DNA from: Mycobacterium sp. GA-1199
GTDB lineage: Bacteria; Actinomycetota; Actinomycetes; Mycobacteriales; Mycobacteriaceae
Length of the DNA stretch: 64,000 nt
NCBI RefSeq assembly: GCF_001500045.1
Contig: NZ_LQIX01000015.1
Coordinates: forward strand, 1 to 64,000
Direction: 5' to 3'
Positions 1-7,097 of this stretch are shown here, piece by piece (the stretch's first letter is position 1; the number at the start of each line of letters is the position of its first letter). Both the position numbers and the translations under genes were made by a program. The notes under the pieces are model-generated. The model had not been told where the DNA came from, made no database searches, and was given only the letters and a program-made list of their open reading frames with translations.

Positions 1-1
1 G

Positions 2-274
2 TCGGTGCTGCTCAATCCGCTGCGCTGGTACCCGATGGCGCAGGCCGCCGGTCAGACCTTCACCGTCAACGAGGACGATCACGTGTGGAATCTGGCGCGG
101 CTCGCCTGGGCGATGCACGGAGACGTCCTCACCACCACGGTCCCCATCGGTGAATACTCCAGCGGCGACGTCGGCTCGGTCGTCGTCTGGGACGAGGCCC
201 TGGCCGGCCAACTGTTCGAGGCGCTGCGCACCGACTCCCCGGTGCCGCAAGACGTCATCGACGCTCAGCCCTAA
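2..274 (+). CDS. LytR-CpsA-Psr (LCP) family protein, C-terminal fragment
   Basis: The reading frame is already open at the first base and ends at a TAA at 272-274, so only the last 90 or so residues are visible. The layout (helix WNLARLAWAMHGDVLTTTVP, a Gly/Ser-rich loop, then SVVVWDEALAGQLFEAL) resembles the end of LCP cell-wall ligase domains, which attach arabinogalactan or related polymers to peptidoglycan. M. tuberculosis has an LCP-related gene (Rv3840) directly before bfrB, which agrees with the neighbour here. The catalytic part lies outside the window, so the family call rests on the tail and synteny. Confidence 0.6.
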   Translation, partial: SVLLNPLRWYPMAQAAGQTFTVNEDDHVWNLARLAWAMHGDVLTTTVPIGEYSSGDVGSVVVWDEALAGQLFEALRTDSPVPQDVIDAQP

Positions 275-328
275 CGCCAGCAAACACATGTCCGCCGGTG
301 TAAGCGCCATCACAAAGGTTCGACTCAA

Positions 329-367
329 TAAGGCAAACCTCGCCTGTGTTAGGCCGTCCTTCGCTGA
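329..367 (+). promoter_or_regulatory. Two tandem IdeR-like iron boxes before bfrB
   Basis: Two imperfect 19-base matches to the IdeR palindrome (TTAGGTTAGGCTAACCTAA) can be aligned at 329-347 and 349-367, about half the positions each. They are spaced 20 bases apart, 33-71 bases before the bfrB ATG. Tandem IdeR sites that activate bfrB under high iron are known in M. tuberculosis. The individual matches are weak; position and tandem spacing carry the call. Confidence 0.4.
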
Positions 368-399
368 CGATACCCTCTGAGCTGGGCTATCGTGGCGTC

Positions 400-945
400 A
401 TGACCACTGCCGAAGCTTCCGACACCAAATTCCACGCCCTTCTGCAAGAGCAGATCCGCAACGAGTTCGGTGCCGCGCAGCAATACCTCGCCATCGCCGT
501 TTACTTCGACGGAGCCGACCTTCCGCAGCTGGCCAAGCACTTCTACCGCCAGGCCGTCGAAGAGCGCAACCACGCCATGATGCTGGTCCAGTACCTGCTC
601 GACCGCGACGTCGAATTCGAGATTCCCGGGATCGATGCGGTGCGCAACAGCTTCGACGCTCCGCGCGACGCGCTCGTGCTGGCGCTCGATCTGGAGCGCA
701 CCGTCACCGAGCAGATCGGCCGGTTGGCCGGCGTGGCCCGGGACGAGGGTGACTACCTCGGCGAGCAGTTCATGCAGTGGTTCCTCGGGGAGCAGGTCGA
801 GGAGGTCTCGCAGATGACGACGCTGGTGCGCATTGCCGACCGGGCCGGCGACGACCTCTTCCATCTGGAGGACTTCGTCGCGCGCGAACTGGGCACGGCG
901 CCGAAAGACAATGGCGCACCGAAGGTCGCGGGCGGAAGCCTCTGA
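400..945 (+). CDS. bfrB: Ferritin BfrB, iron storage
   Basis: The protein has 181 residues, the same length as M. tuberculosis BfrB. It is a non-haem ferritin that oxidises Fe(II) and stores it in a 24-subunit shell in the cytoplasm. The four-helix bundle carries ferroxidase residues in EQIRNEFGAAQQYLA near the N-terminus and in AVEERNHA and EEVSQM later. An ATG at 346 is open in the same frame, but family length and the upstream iron boxes point to ATG 400. IdeR probably induces it when iron is plentiful. The following glpQ1 is convergent, 25 bases away. Confidence 0.95.
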   Translation: MTTAEASDTKFHALLQEQIRNEFGAAQQYLAIAVYFDGADLPQLAKHFYRQAVEERNHAMMLVQYLLDRDVEFEIPGIDAVRNSFDAPRDALVLALDLERTVTEQIGRLAGVARDEGDYLGEQFMQWFLGEQVEEVSQMTTLVRIADRAGDDLFHLEDFVARELGTAPKDNGAPKVAGGSL

Positions 946-970
946 TCGTCGCGTCGCGCGGAGCTCGCGG

Positions 971-1822
971 CTAATCGCGCCCGGCGCCGGCCAAACCGTT
1001 CTGCAGCCAATCCTTGGTGCGGCGGGGGTGGTTGGTCGCGACCCACGCCACGCCGAGGTCGCGACAGTAGTGGACGTCCTCGAAATGATCGACGGTCCAG
1101 CAGTACAGCGCGCGGCCTTGCGCGCCCGCCCGGTCCACCAACTCCGGATGCTCCCGCAGCGTGGCGATCGACGGCCCGACCGCGGTGGCGCCCACCGTCG
1201 TGGCGGCGCTGCCGCCGAGATAGCGCGACGTCTCCCCGAGCAACACCGTCGGCAGCATCGGTGCCGCGCGGCGGATTCGCCACACCGCGGCCGCCGAGAA
1301 CGACATCACCACGGCGCGCGACAGGTCCGCCGATGCAGGGGAGGCGATCCCGAACCGGTGCAGAAGGGCCAGCACCTTGCTCTCCACCAGCCCACCGAAC
1401 CGGACGGGGTGCTTGGTCTCGATGAACAGCTTGACCGGACGGTTCCAGTCGAGCACCAGCGAGATCAGGGCTTCTAGGGTGAGCAGACCCGTATCACCTT
1501 GCGCCTCAAGGGCGTTCCGGCTGGGATGCCAGCCGCCGTAGTCGAGCTCCCGCAGTTGGGCGAGCGTCATGTCGCTGACGATCCCCGTTCCGTTCGACGT
1601 GCGGTCGACCCTGCGGTCGTGCACACACACCAGGTGGCCGTCGCGGGTGAGCCGCACATCGCATTCGACGCCGTCGGCACCCTGCTGCAGCGCAAGCTCG
1701 TACGCCGCGAGCGTGTGCTCGGGACGGTCGGCCGACGCGCCTCGGTGAGCCACGACGAACGGATGGCCTCCGGGCGTCGGTCCGGACGTCGCGTTCTCGG
1801 CGGCCTCGGAGTCGCCTGTCAT
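971..1822 (-). CDS. glpQ1: Glycerophosphodiester phosphodiesterase GlpQ1
   Basis: This 283-residue GDPD-family enzyme hydrolyses glycerophosphodiesters to sn-glycerol-3-phosphate and an alcohol. The family signature is clear: HRGAS with a following PEHT, then GVECDVRLTRDG and a catalytic HD in VCVHDRRVDR, and a C-terminal WTVD. No signal peptide is visible, so it is probably cytoplasmic. It lies 5 bases after the DUF4328 gene on the same strand, so the two are probably one transcript. The position after bfrB matches Rv3842c. Confidence 0.93.
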   Translation of the reverse strand: MTGDSEAAENATSGPTPGGHPFVVAHRGASADRPEHTLAAYELALQQGADGVECDVRLTRDGHLVCVHDRRVDRTSNGTGIVSDMTLAQLRELDYGGWHPSRNALEAQGDTGLLTLEALISLVLDWNRPVKLFIETKHPVRFGGLVESKVLALLHRFGIASPASADLSRAVVMSFSAAAVWRIRRAAPMLPTVLLGETSRYLGGSAATTVGATAVGPSIATLREHPELVDRAGAQGRALYCWTVDHFEDVHYCRDLGVAWVATNHPRRTKDWLQNGLAGAGRD

Positions 1823-1827
1823 ACGGC

Positions 1828-2856
1828 CTATGCTGCCGGGTCCTGCCCGTGTGACTCAACCGGAGCCTTGGGCTCGGGTGCATCCTGCGCCGGCGTACCG
1901 TCGTCGGGGACGATCACCCAGCGCTTGCTCGGACGCTCGACGGGCTGCCGTTCGAAACCGGAAACGACCTTCATGGCGAGCAGCAGCGTGGCCAGCGCCA
2001 GCAGATAGGCGATCATCGTGGTCATCGTGTTGTCGGCGATTCCCTGCGCATCGCGGGTGAAGCTGGTCGCGATCGACCAGATCGACACGGCATAGCTGGC
2101 CACCCACGCGAGCCACCACACCGCGATCGGCCTGCGCAGATAACTGAGCCGCTCCTCGACCCCGGCCAGTTCGAGGACGAACACCGGCGCCCAGAACAGG
2201 TTGACGAACGGGAGCAGGCAACCGGCCTGCAGTCGCCAGGACGGTCGAGGGTCGGTCGTTCCCCGGTAGGTGTATGCAGCGGCCCGCCTGGCGATCAGCC
2301 AGTTGGTCAGCACGACAAGGCTGGCCACCACCATGAACGCGGCGACGACGCTGAGCACCACGCCGAACCATGTCGCGATGGCCGCGATCCAGGGGGGCAG
2401 CAACACCGACCTGTTGATGATCAGCAGCACATAGCGCGCAAGGTGAATCAGCGCCGCGGCACCCAGTACCGCCATCGTCAGCAGCAGCGTGCCCGTCACC
2501 ACGCCCGGCGACGGCCCACGGCGCGGCACCTCCTGCTGCTGGTCGACCGGCGCAATCTGATCGACGAGGCCCCACCGCGGGATGGTCGCGTAGCGGGGCG
2601 TCGGCCCGAGGGCACGCTTCGGGCGTCGCGGGTACGGCGGTGCGCCAGGCCGCACGGCGATCCAGCGGTAGCCCGGCGGCAGTTGCGGCCGCGCACCGGG
2701 CGCTCCGGCCGAGGACCGTGCGCTCCACTGGGCGTTCGCGGCGTCCGGCGCGGGAACCGACGGCGGCATCAAAGAACCGTTGCACCGCGGACACCACGTC
2801 CGGCGCCGGTCGCGCACATTCCACCGGGTTCCGCACGCCGAACACACCTGAATCAT
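1828..2856 (-). CDS. Zinc-ribbon plus DUF4328 membrane protein (Rv3843c-like)
   Basis: The 342-residue protein opens with a zinc ribbon (CSACGTRW, then CPRCNG), followed by a Pro/Arg-rich linker to about residue 120. A DUF4328-type membrane region follows with about six hydrophobic helices, including the first at VVTGTLLLTMAVLGAAALIH. The short C-terminal tail is charged. M. tuberculosis Rv3843c has the same position and, as I recall, the same length. Function is unknown. Cotranscription with glpQ1 is likely (5-base gap). Confidence 0.85.
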   Translation of the reverse strand: MIQVCSACGTRWNVRDRRRTWCPRCNGSLMPPSVPAPDAANAQWSARSSAGAPGARPQLPPGYRWIAVRPGAPPYPRRPKRALGPTPRYATIPRWGLVDQIAPVDQQQEVPRRGPSPGVVTGTLLLTMAVLGAAALIHLARYVLLIINRSVLLPPWIAAIATWFGVVLSVVAAFMVVASLVVLTNWLIARRAAAYTYRGTTDPRPSWRLQAGCLLPFVNLFWAPVFVLELAGVEERLSYLRRPIAVWWLAWVASYAVSIWSIATSFTRDAQGIADNTMTTMIAYLLALATLLLAMKVVSGFERQPVERPSKRWVIVPDDGTPAQDAPEPKAPVESHGQDPAA

Positions 2857-2925
2857 TTCGCTCCTCGCGCGCGCGGAATCACTTCGCTCCTCGCCCGACC
2901 ATTCGACCAGGGTAGCGACGATCCG

Positions 2926-3267
2926 TCAGACGACACCCGGCCCGCCGTCGTCGGTCACCACCGGCCGACCGGCGCCGGCCCAGGCGAACATGCCGCCGTT
3001 GACGTTGACCGGTGAATAGCCGTTCCTGGCCAGATACTGCGCCACCCGCTGCGACCGCCCACCGGCCGCGCAGATCACAAACACCTGGGCGTCCACCTCG
3101 ATCTCCGCCAAACGCGCGGGAACCTGTCCCATCGGGATGTGTCGCGCCTCCGGGGCATGCCCGCGTGCCCACTCGTCGTCTTCCCGTACGTCCAGCAGGA
3201 TCGCCCCGGGGCCGAAAGTGGTCGGCACGTCGGCGATGTCGACCTGCCCGAATTCAGCCTCGTTCAT
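2926..3267 (-). CDS. Single-domain rhodanese-like protein
   Basis: This 113-residue cytoplasmic protein has one rhodanese domain: LLDVREDDEWARGH, then the active-site loop with catalytic Cys in VICAAGGRSQRVA, and the C-terminal NVNGGMFAW motif. Such proteins carry persulfide sulfur on the Cys (thiosulfate sulfurtransferase or sulfur relay). The partner is not evident from the neighbours. It is separated from the DUF4328 gene by 69 bases, and upstream lies the 368-base DnaA-box-like region. Confidence 0.9.
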   Translation of the reverse strand: MNEAEFGQVDIADVPTTFGPGAILLDVREDDEWARGHAPEARHIPMGQVPARLAEIEVDAQVFVICAAGGRSQRVAQYLARNGYSPVNVNGGMFAWAGAGRPVVTDDGGPGVV

Positions 3268-3317
3268 GCCTCAATGCTGACATGCCGCCGGCCGGCTTGC
3301 GGCGACAGCAATGCCCA

Positions 3318-3417
3318 CCTATCCACAATTTCCACAGGTTCATCCACAAGCAACGTCATCGGACAACCCGCCTTGAGCCGCTGAATCTGTGATTTTCCTG
3401 AGGACCGCTGTGGATAA
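3318..3417. other. Cluster of DnaA-box-like 9-mers in a 368-base gene-free region
   Basis: Within 100 bases there are CTATCCACA (3318-3326), ATTTCCACA (3327-3335), TCATCCACA (3339-3347) and, on the minus strand, a perfect TTATCCACA (3409-3417). Three of the four fit the mycobacterial DnaA-box pattern (T/C)(T/C)(G/A/C)TCCACA as I remember it. The whole intergenic stretch 3268-3635 is AT-richer than its surroundings. No dnaA or dnaN is nearby, so this is not an obvious oriC; a DnaA-titrating or regulatory site is the alternative. Confidence 0.45.
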
Positions 3418-3581
3418 GCGTCAAACTTTTCGGTGTTCCCATCAACAGGCCGGCGGATGGCGAGCGAAATCCCTAGCCCCGCTAACCGCGACGGAGCCGA
3501 CGGTGCCGGTATCCGTCGTGGACGCGAGCCGATTTTTCCGGCGCGACATTAAGCGTTATGATCGGCGTCACATACAGCTGT

Positions 3582-3597
3582 TGTGATAGATCTCACC
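3582..3597 (+). promoter_or_regulatory. CRP/FNR-type palindrome before a small membrane protein gene
   Basis: TGTGATAGATCTCACC fits the TGTGA-N6-TCACA CRP pattern at nine of ten defined bases and ends 38 bases before the ATG at 3636. A possible -10 TATGAT lies further upstream at 3556-3561. The regulator (Crp or Cmr type) is not encoded in the window. Confidence 0.4.
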
Positions 3598-3635
3598 CGG
3601 GGGAAGATTTAGAACATGCAGGTCAGGAGGGGTTC

Positions 3636-3794
3636 ATGACATCTTCGATGGGGTCGGGTTCGGCTATGCCCCCCACGGAGTGGCAGTCCTCCACGCCCGC
3701 CGCCTACACCCGCAGCCAGTTGATGGCGTTCCTGCGCGCCGGCGTGATCGCCTTGGTGCTGCTGGTCGTGCTGGCCCTGATCGTCCTGTACTGA
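3636..3794 (+). CDS. Small single-pass membrane protein (52 aa)
   Basis: An ATG with a strong AGGAGG site 5-6 bases upstream opens a 52-residue frame. A polar Ser/Thr/Pro-rich N-terminus precedes one hydrophobic helix (LRAGVIALVLLVVLALIVLY) that reaches the C-terminus. No family is recognised. A CRP-like palindrome lies upstream and a strong terminator downstream, so it appears to be a monocistronic unit. The good ribosome site argues that it is a real gene; a role in envelope stress or as a membrane regulator is only a guess. Confidence 0.65.
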   Translation: MTSSMGSGSAMPPTEWQSSTPAAYTRSQLMAFLRAGVIALVLLVVLALIVLY

Positions 3795-3830
3795 CGACGT
3801 GCCGCCCGCTTGATGCGAGGGCGGATACAA

Positions 3831-3863
3831 AAGAGCCGCCGGGTCGATGACTCGGCGGCTCTT
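3831..3863. terminator. Bidirectional terminator hairpin
   Basis: AAGAGCCGCCG (3831-3841) and CGGCGGCTCTT (3853-3863) form an 11-bp perfect stem with an 11-base loop. It sits between the convergent 52-aa gene and sodN. The A-rich lead and T-containing end allow function on both strands. Confidence 0.8.
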
Positions 3864-3879
3864 CGATGTCGAGAAGGTT

Positions 3880-4302
3880 TCAGGCGGGCGGATAGACGCC
3901 CATCTGCTTGCCCTTGTCGGTCTGCCAGAAGATGTCGGCGAGCTCGTCGATCGTCTTGAGCAGCTTCTCGGCGACGGACACGTCGAGTGACTTCTTGACG
4001 TCGCCGGCACCGTGCACGCCGTCCCAGAACAGCTGGTGCAGGTTGGGGAACTGCTCGAAGTGATCCTTGGTGAAGAAATCGGCCCACAGCACCATCAGGT
4101 GATGCTTGACCTCCTCGGCCTGCCGCTCCTTGATGATGATGCAGCGCGCGCGGAAGTGCTCATCGTCTGAGTCGTGGTACTTCTGGATCGTCTTGAGGCA
4201 CGAGAGCGCCTCGATTTTGGCCTGCGCGGGGTCGTAGACGCCGCAGTACAGATCGCAGTGGGCATGGGCAGGGGTCGCGTTGTTGAACAATCGATGCAGC
4301 AT
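3880..4302 (-). CDS. sodN: Nickel superoxide dismutase precursor
   Basis: The 140-residue protein is a cytoplasmic Ni-SOD, which disproportionates superoxide. A 14-residue propeptide (MLHRLFNNATPAHA) precedes the nickel hook HCDLYCGVY, in which the mature N-terminal His15, Cys16 and Cys20 would bind nickel. The four-helix body (DPAQAKIEALSCLKTIQKYH through LLKTIDELADIFW) is typical in sequence and length. Position 5 of the hook is Tyr where Streptomyces enzymes have Pro (HCxxPCxxY). The divergent neighbour is the matching protease. In M. tuberculosis this interval holds the Fe-SOD sodA instead. Confidence 0.93.
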   Translation of the reverse strand: MLHRLFNNATPAHAHCDLYCGVYDPAQAKIEALSCLKTIQKYHDSDDEHFRARCIIIKERQAEEVKHHLMVLWADFFTKDHFEQFPNLHQLFWDGVHGAGDVKKSLDVSVAEKLLKTIDELADIFWQTDKGKQMGVYPPA

Positions 4303-4308
4303 GGTCCT

Positions 4309-4314
4309 AACTTA
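4309..4314 (-). promoter_or_regulatory. Probable -10 element of a leaderless sodN transcript
   Basis: On the minus strand TAAGTT ends six bases before the sodN ATG (4302). That is the spacing expected when transcription begins at the start codon, as in many mycobacterial leaderless mRNAs. No convincing ribosome site lies at the usual distance. The same 22-base gap must also serve the start of sodX. Confidence 0.4.
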
Positions 4315-4324
4315 CCCTTTGGAC

Positions 4325-4666
4325 GTGCGCCGCAACCAGACACCGCGACGCTGGCCGCTGCGGCTGTTCCGAGTGGTCGACGACTCGATGCGCCCGACGG
4401 TCGGCCCCGGCGACGGGCTATTGGCCATGCGGGGCGGGAGCATTCGGCGCGGGCAGCTACGGGTGTTCCAGGATCCGCGTCGTTCGACGCGGTGGCTCGT
4501 CAAGCGGGTCGGCGATGTCTACACCGACGGTCGCGACGTGATTTTCGAAGCCCGCTCGGACAATCCCGGCGCGCCCGGCGCCGCCGACTCCCACGATTTC
4601 GGTTGGATCGCGGCGGCCGGGTCGTATCGCGTGCTGTGGACTGCCCGAGCAGATTCCGGCGATTAG
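4325..4666 (+). CDS. sodX: Nickel-SOD maturation protease (S26-like)
   Basis: This is a short signal-peptidase-like Ser/Lys protease of 113 residues from GTG 4325. The nucleophile is Ser21 in VVDDSMRPT and the general base Lys60 in RWLVKRVGD. It has no membrane anchor, as expected for the cytoplasmic enzyme that trims the Ni-SOD propeptide to free the nickel-binding N-terminus. It is divergent from sodN. An in-frame ATG at 4301 would overlap the sodN start codon on the other strand, so GTG 4325 is preferred, though this is not certain. Confidence 0.87.
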   Translation: MRRNQTPRRWPLRLFRVVDDSMRPTVGPGDGLLAMRGGSIRRGQLRVFQDPRRSTRWLVKRVGDVYTDGRDVIFEARSDNPGAPGAADSHDFGWIAAAGSYRVLWTARADSGD

Positions 4667-4788
4667 CAGTCGTGTCCACTTGCGTGCCAGGCAAGTTCTG
4701 CCGCATGCTGGGAAAATCGACCCACTGGCGTGTCGGGCCATCAGTCGGCTAGCGGCCGGCGTCCGAACACCGATGGCGCGGAGGCGAT

Positions 4789-5322
4789 ATGGAGAGGGAG
4801 TCGGGCAAGGCGATCGAGATCGCCCCCTTTCATTCACGCGGTTCACTCAAGGGCTTCGTCATCTCGGGCCGCTGGCCGGATTCGACCAAGGAGTGGGCGC
4901 AGTTGCTCATGGTCGCCGTGCGGGTTGCATCGCTTCCCGGATTGCTCTCCACAACAACGATTTTCGGTGCCCGCGAAGAACTGCCCGACGAACCCGAGCC
5001 CAACACGGTCGGCCTGGTTGTCGCCGAAGGCACCGTGGTCGGTGAATCAGCGGTACCGCCAGGCTATTTCGCCGAGCATCAGCCACCGGCCCTGTTGATG
5101 CTGCATCCCCCGTCGGAAACCACACCCTCGCTGCCGGAGTGCAGCGGGGCGGCCTCCGGGTGTGTGTTACTTCCGGGCCTCCCCCATCTGGGCCTCGAGC
5201 ACCGCGCCGCGTGGGTGGAAGCCGAATCCGACGGAACAGTGACGTCCATGGTGAGTCGCGTCGGCGTGGACCCCATCAGCCATCCCGACACCGCGATCCT
5301 CGCGATGCTGCTTGCGGCATAA
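4789..5322 (+). CDS. Conserved hypothetical protein (Rv3847-like)
   Basis: The 177-residue protein equals the length of Rv3847 as I recall it and occupies the same place after the SOD gene. It starts at ATG 4789. No enzyme motif, signal peptide or membrane helix was recognised. It is an alpha/beta-looking protein with a conserved block GLVVAEGTVVGESAVPPGY in the middle and a C-terminus ending DTAILAMLLAA. Its persistence next to an SOD of a different fold suggests it does not depend on a particular SOD type. Confidence 0.75.
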   Translation: MERESGKAIEIAPFHSRGSLKGFVISGRWPDSTKEWAQLLMVAVRVASLPGLLSTTTIFGAREELPDEPEPNTVGLVVAEGTVVGESAVPPGYFAEHQPPALLMLHPPSETTPSLPECSGAASGCVLLPGLPHLGLEHRAAWVEAESDGTVTSMVSRVGVDPISHPDTAILAMLLAA

Positions 5323-5431
5323 GGGCTTTCGAAGCATTTGATTCGCTTACCTGAACGCTGGATTCGGATACCCGAAAACCTGCGCGGCGGTGGCGCATCC
5401 GCGATCCCGCGGCTATGGTCGGGTCAGTAAG

Positions 5432-5522
5432 CGAAGGGGAGTAGCCCCCAATCGTCGTGTCGACACACTGGCGCAAGCCCGGCCGGCGAACCACACCCCA
5501 CGTGTGGTGGGCGAGACCTTCG
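5432..5522 (+). promoter_or_regulatory. yybP-ykoY-type manganese riboswitch
   Basis: The two signature loops of the family are present in order: GGGGAGTAGCC (5436-5446) and GGGCGAGACC (5509-5518). They are closed by a perfect P1 helix CGAAGG (5432-5437) with CCTTCG (5517-5522). The middle holds a long hairpin around CCACACCCCACGTGTGG. It ends 59 bases before the UPF0016 gene. Known members sense Mn2+ and turn on export genes of exactly this type. The downstream GC-rich stretch 5523-5570 can fold and may be the expression platform. Confidence 0.88.
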
Positions 5523-5581
5523 ACCGAAGCCGGCGGGCGTGAGCACCGCTTCGTCGGCGACGCGTCGAAAGGGTCGTCCGA

Positions 5582-6268
5582 ATGCTCGCCGCCATCCTGG
5601 TCAGTCTGGCCGTGGTCTTCGTCGCCGAACTCGGCGACAAGTCGCAGCTGATCACCATCACCTACTCGCTGCGCCACCGGTGGTGGGTGGTGCTCTCCGG
5701 GGTCGGGATCGCCGCGATGCTGGTGCACGGCCTCTCCGTCGCAGTCGGCCACTTTCTCGGGATGACATTGCCCGAACGCCCCATTGCGTTCGTCGCCGCC
5801 ATCGCCTTCCTGTTGTTCGCCGTGTGGACGTGGCGCGAGAACGGCGACGACGAGGAGATCCGGATCGCCGAGCCGCGGTTCGTCGTACCCGCGATCGTGT
5901 CTTCCTTCGTCCTGGCCGAACTCGGCGACAAGACGATGCTGGCCACCGTCGCCCTCGCCAGCGAACACCACTGGACAGGCGTATGGATCGGCGCGACTGC
6001 GGGCATGATTCTGGCCGACGGCGCCGCGATCGCGGCGGGCAGGCTGATGCACCGCAGACTGCCTGAGCGGTTCCTGCACGGTCTGGCCAGTCTCCTGTTC
6101 CTGCTTTTCGGTCTGTGGCTGCTGTTCGACGGTGCGCTGGGGCTGCGGTGCGTCGCCGTGGCGGTCACCGCTTGCGTCACCGTCTCGGTGCTGGTGGTCT
6201 GGCTCATCGGCCGCCGCCGCGCACCCGCGCCGGACGGAACAGATCGGCCGTCGACCCAGGTGTCCTGA
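5582..6268 (+). CDS. UPF0016/GDT1-family manganese exporter (Rv3848-like)
   Basis: The 228-residue membrane protein has about six helices and the two family signatures ELGDKSQL (near residue 18) and ELGDKTML (near residue 118), whose acidic residues bind the cation. Related bacterial proteins export Mn2+, and the riboswitch upstream supports this. GAAAGGG lies about nine bases before ATG 5582. A charged loop between the repeats (WRENGDDEEIRIAEP) separates the two halves. Mn export fits a locus where the SOD uses nickel, although that link is inference. Confidence 0.9.
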   Translation: MLAAILVSLAVVFVAELGDKSQLITITYSLRHRWWVVLSGVGIAAMLVHGLSVAVGHFLGMTLPERPIAFVAAIAFLLFAVWTWRENGDDEEIRIAEPRFVVPAIVSSFVLAELGDKTMLATVALASEHHWTGVWIGATAGMILADGAAIAAGRLMHRRLPERFLHGLASLLFLLFGLWLLFDGALGLRCVAVAVTACVTVSVLVVWLIGRRRAPAPDGTDRPSTQVS

Positions 6269-6561
6269 CCTCGACCTGCGCGTCCGGCAACCCGACTCGC
6301 AGCGGCTCCGCGACCATCCGTACGGTCTTTGGCAAACGTCGCTTTGCGCCCGAATGCATGCAACTGATGTTGCCGGCGGCGGTCACGGGGCCTGCTGTGG
6401 CCGCGCCGTCCGGTCTGAGAGCAAAACTAGCTCGACAAACTCGCCGTGGTTTGCTTCGTCGCACCGTATGGTAGAGGCGCCGGCGCACGCGGACTGCGTC
6501 GCGGCCGGCACAGTAGCGGGCGTCGGGCACGGGGGCGAATCACCTTTTCCCGGGTTTGCAC

Positions 6562-6590
6562 TTGGTTGTTGCCACAACACTCGCTACGAT
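6562..6590 (+). promoter_or_regulatory. Putative espR promoter in a 379-base gene-free region
   Basis: TTGGTT (6562-6567) and TACGAT (6585-6590) are 17 bases apart and would start transcription about 50 bases before the espR ATG. The rest of 6269-6647 shows no credible gene. The open frame that extends espR upstream lacks conserved sequence. espR has a long upstream region in M. tuberculosis too. Confidence 0.4.
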
Positions 6591-6647
6591 GATCAGCAAA
6601 TACGCCGCTTGTACACCGCTCGTCCAATGCATGTGGAGGTCATATCG

Positions 6648-7046
6648 ATGAGCACGACGTTCGCCGCTCGCCTGAACCGGCTGTTTGACACGGTCTACCC
6701 GCCGGGACGCGGCCCGCACACCTCCGCTGAGGTGATCGCGGCACTGAAGGCCGAGGGCGTTACCATGTCCGCTCCGTACCTCTCGCAGCTGCGCTCGGGC
6801 AACCGCACCAACCCCTCCGCCACCACCATGGCCGCTCTTGCCAACTTCTTCCGGATCAAGCCGGCCTACTTCACCGATGACGAGTACTACGAGAAGCTCG
6901 ACAAGGAACTGACCTGGCTCGCCAGCATGCGCGACGAGGGTGTCCGGCGTATTGCCGCACGCACCGTCGGCTTGTCGCCGGAGGCCCAGCAGGACATCGT
7001 CCAAAAGGTCGACGAGCTGCGTCGCCGCGAGCATCTCGACGATTAG
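6648..7046 (+). CDS. espR: Nucleoid-associated regulator EspR
   Basis: The 132-residue protein matches EspR in length and nearly all of its sequence (MSTTFAARLNRLFDTVYPPG onward). It has an N-terminal helix, an HTH domain with recognition region TMSAPYLSQLRSGNRTNPS, and a C-terminal dimerisation helix ending ELRRREHLDD. EspR bridges distant DNA sites and activates the espACD operon that supports ESX-1 secretion. GGAGGT sits 8 bases before ATG 6648. An in-frame ATG at 6630 is less likely. The ImmA/DUF6545 pair faces it tail to tail. Confidence 0.96.
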   Translation: MSTTFAARLNRLFDTVYPPGRGPHTSAEVIAALKAEGVTMSAPYLSQLRSGNRTNPSATTMAALANFFRIKPAYFTDDEYYEKLDKELTWLASMRDEGVRRIAARTVGLSPEAQQDIVQKVDELRRREHLDD

Positions 7047-7097
7047 CCCGGTACGGCCCACCGCGTCACAGCTGGCGAAGCGGGGCCGCGCTACCAG

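Noticed and set aside
283..299. Half match to the TetR palindrome (ACACATGTCCG)
   Set aside because: Only the right half matches, and it lies after a stop codon with no promoter-like context.
3268..3635. A chromosomal replication origin
   Set aside because: There are DnaA-box-like sites, but no dnaA/dnaN neighbourhood, too few boxes, and bfrB-gltB synteny places the region away from the usual oriC.
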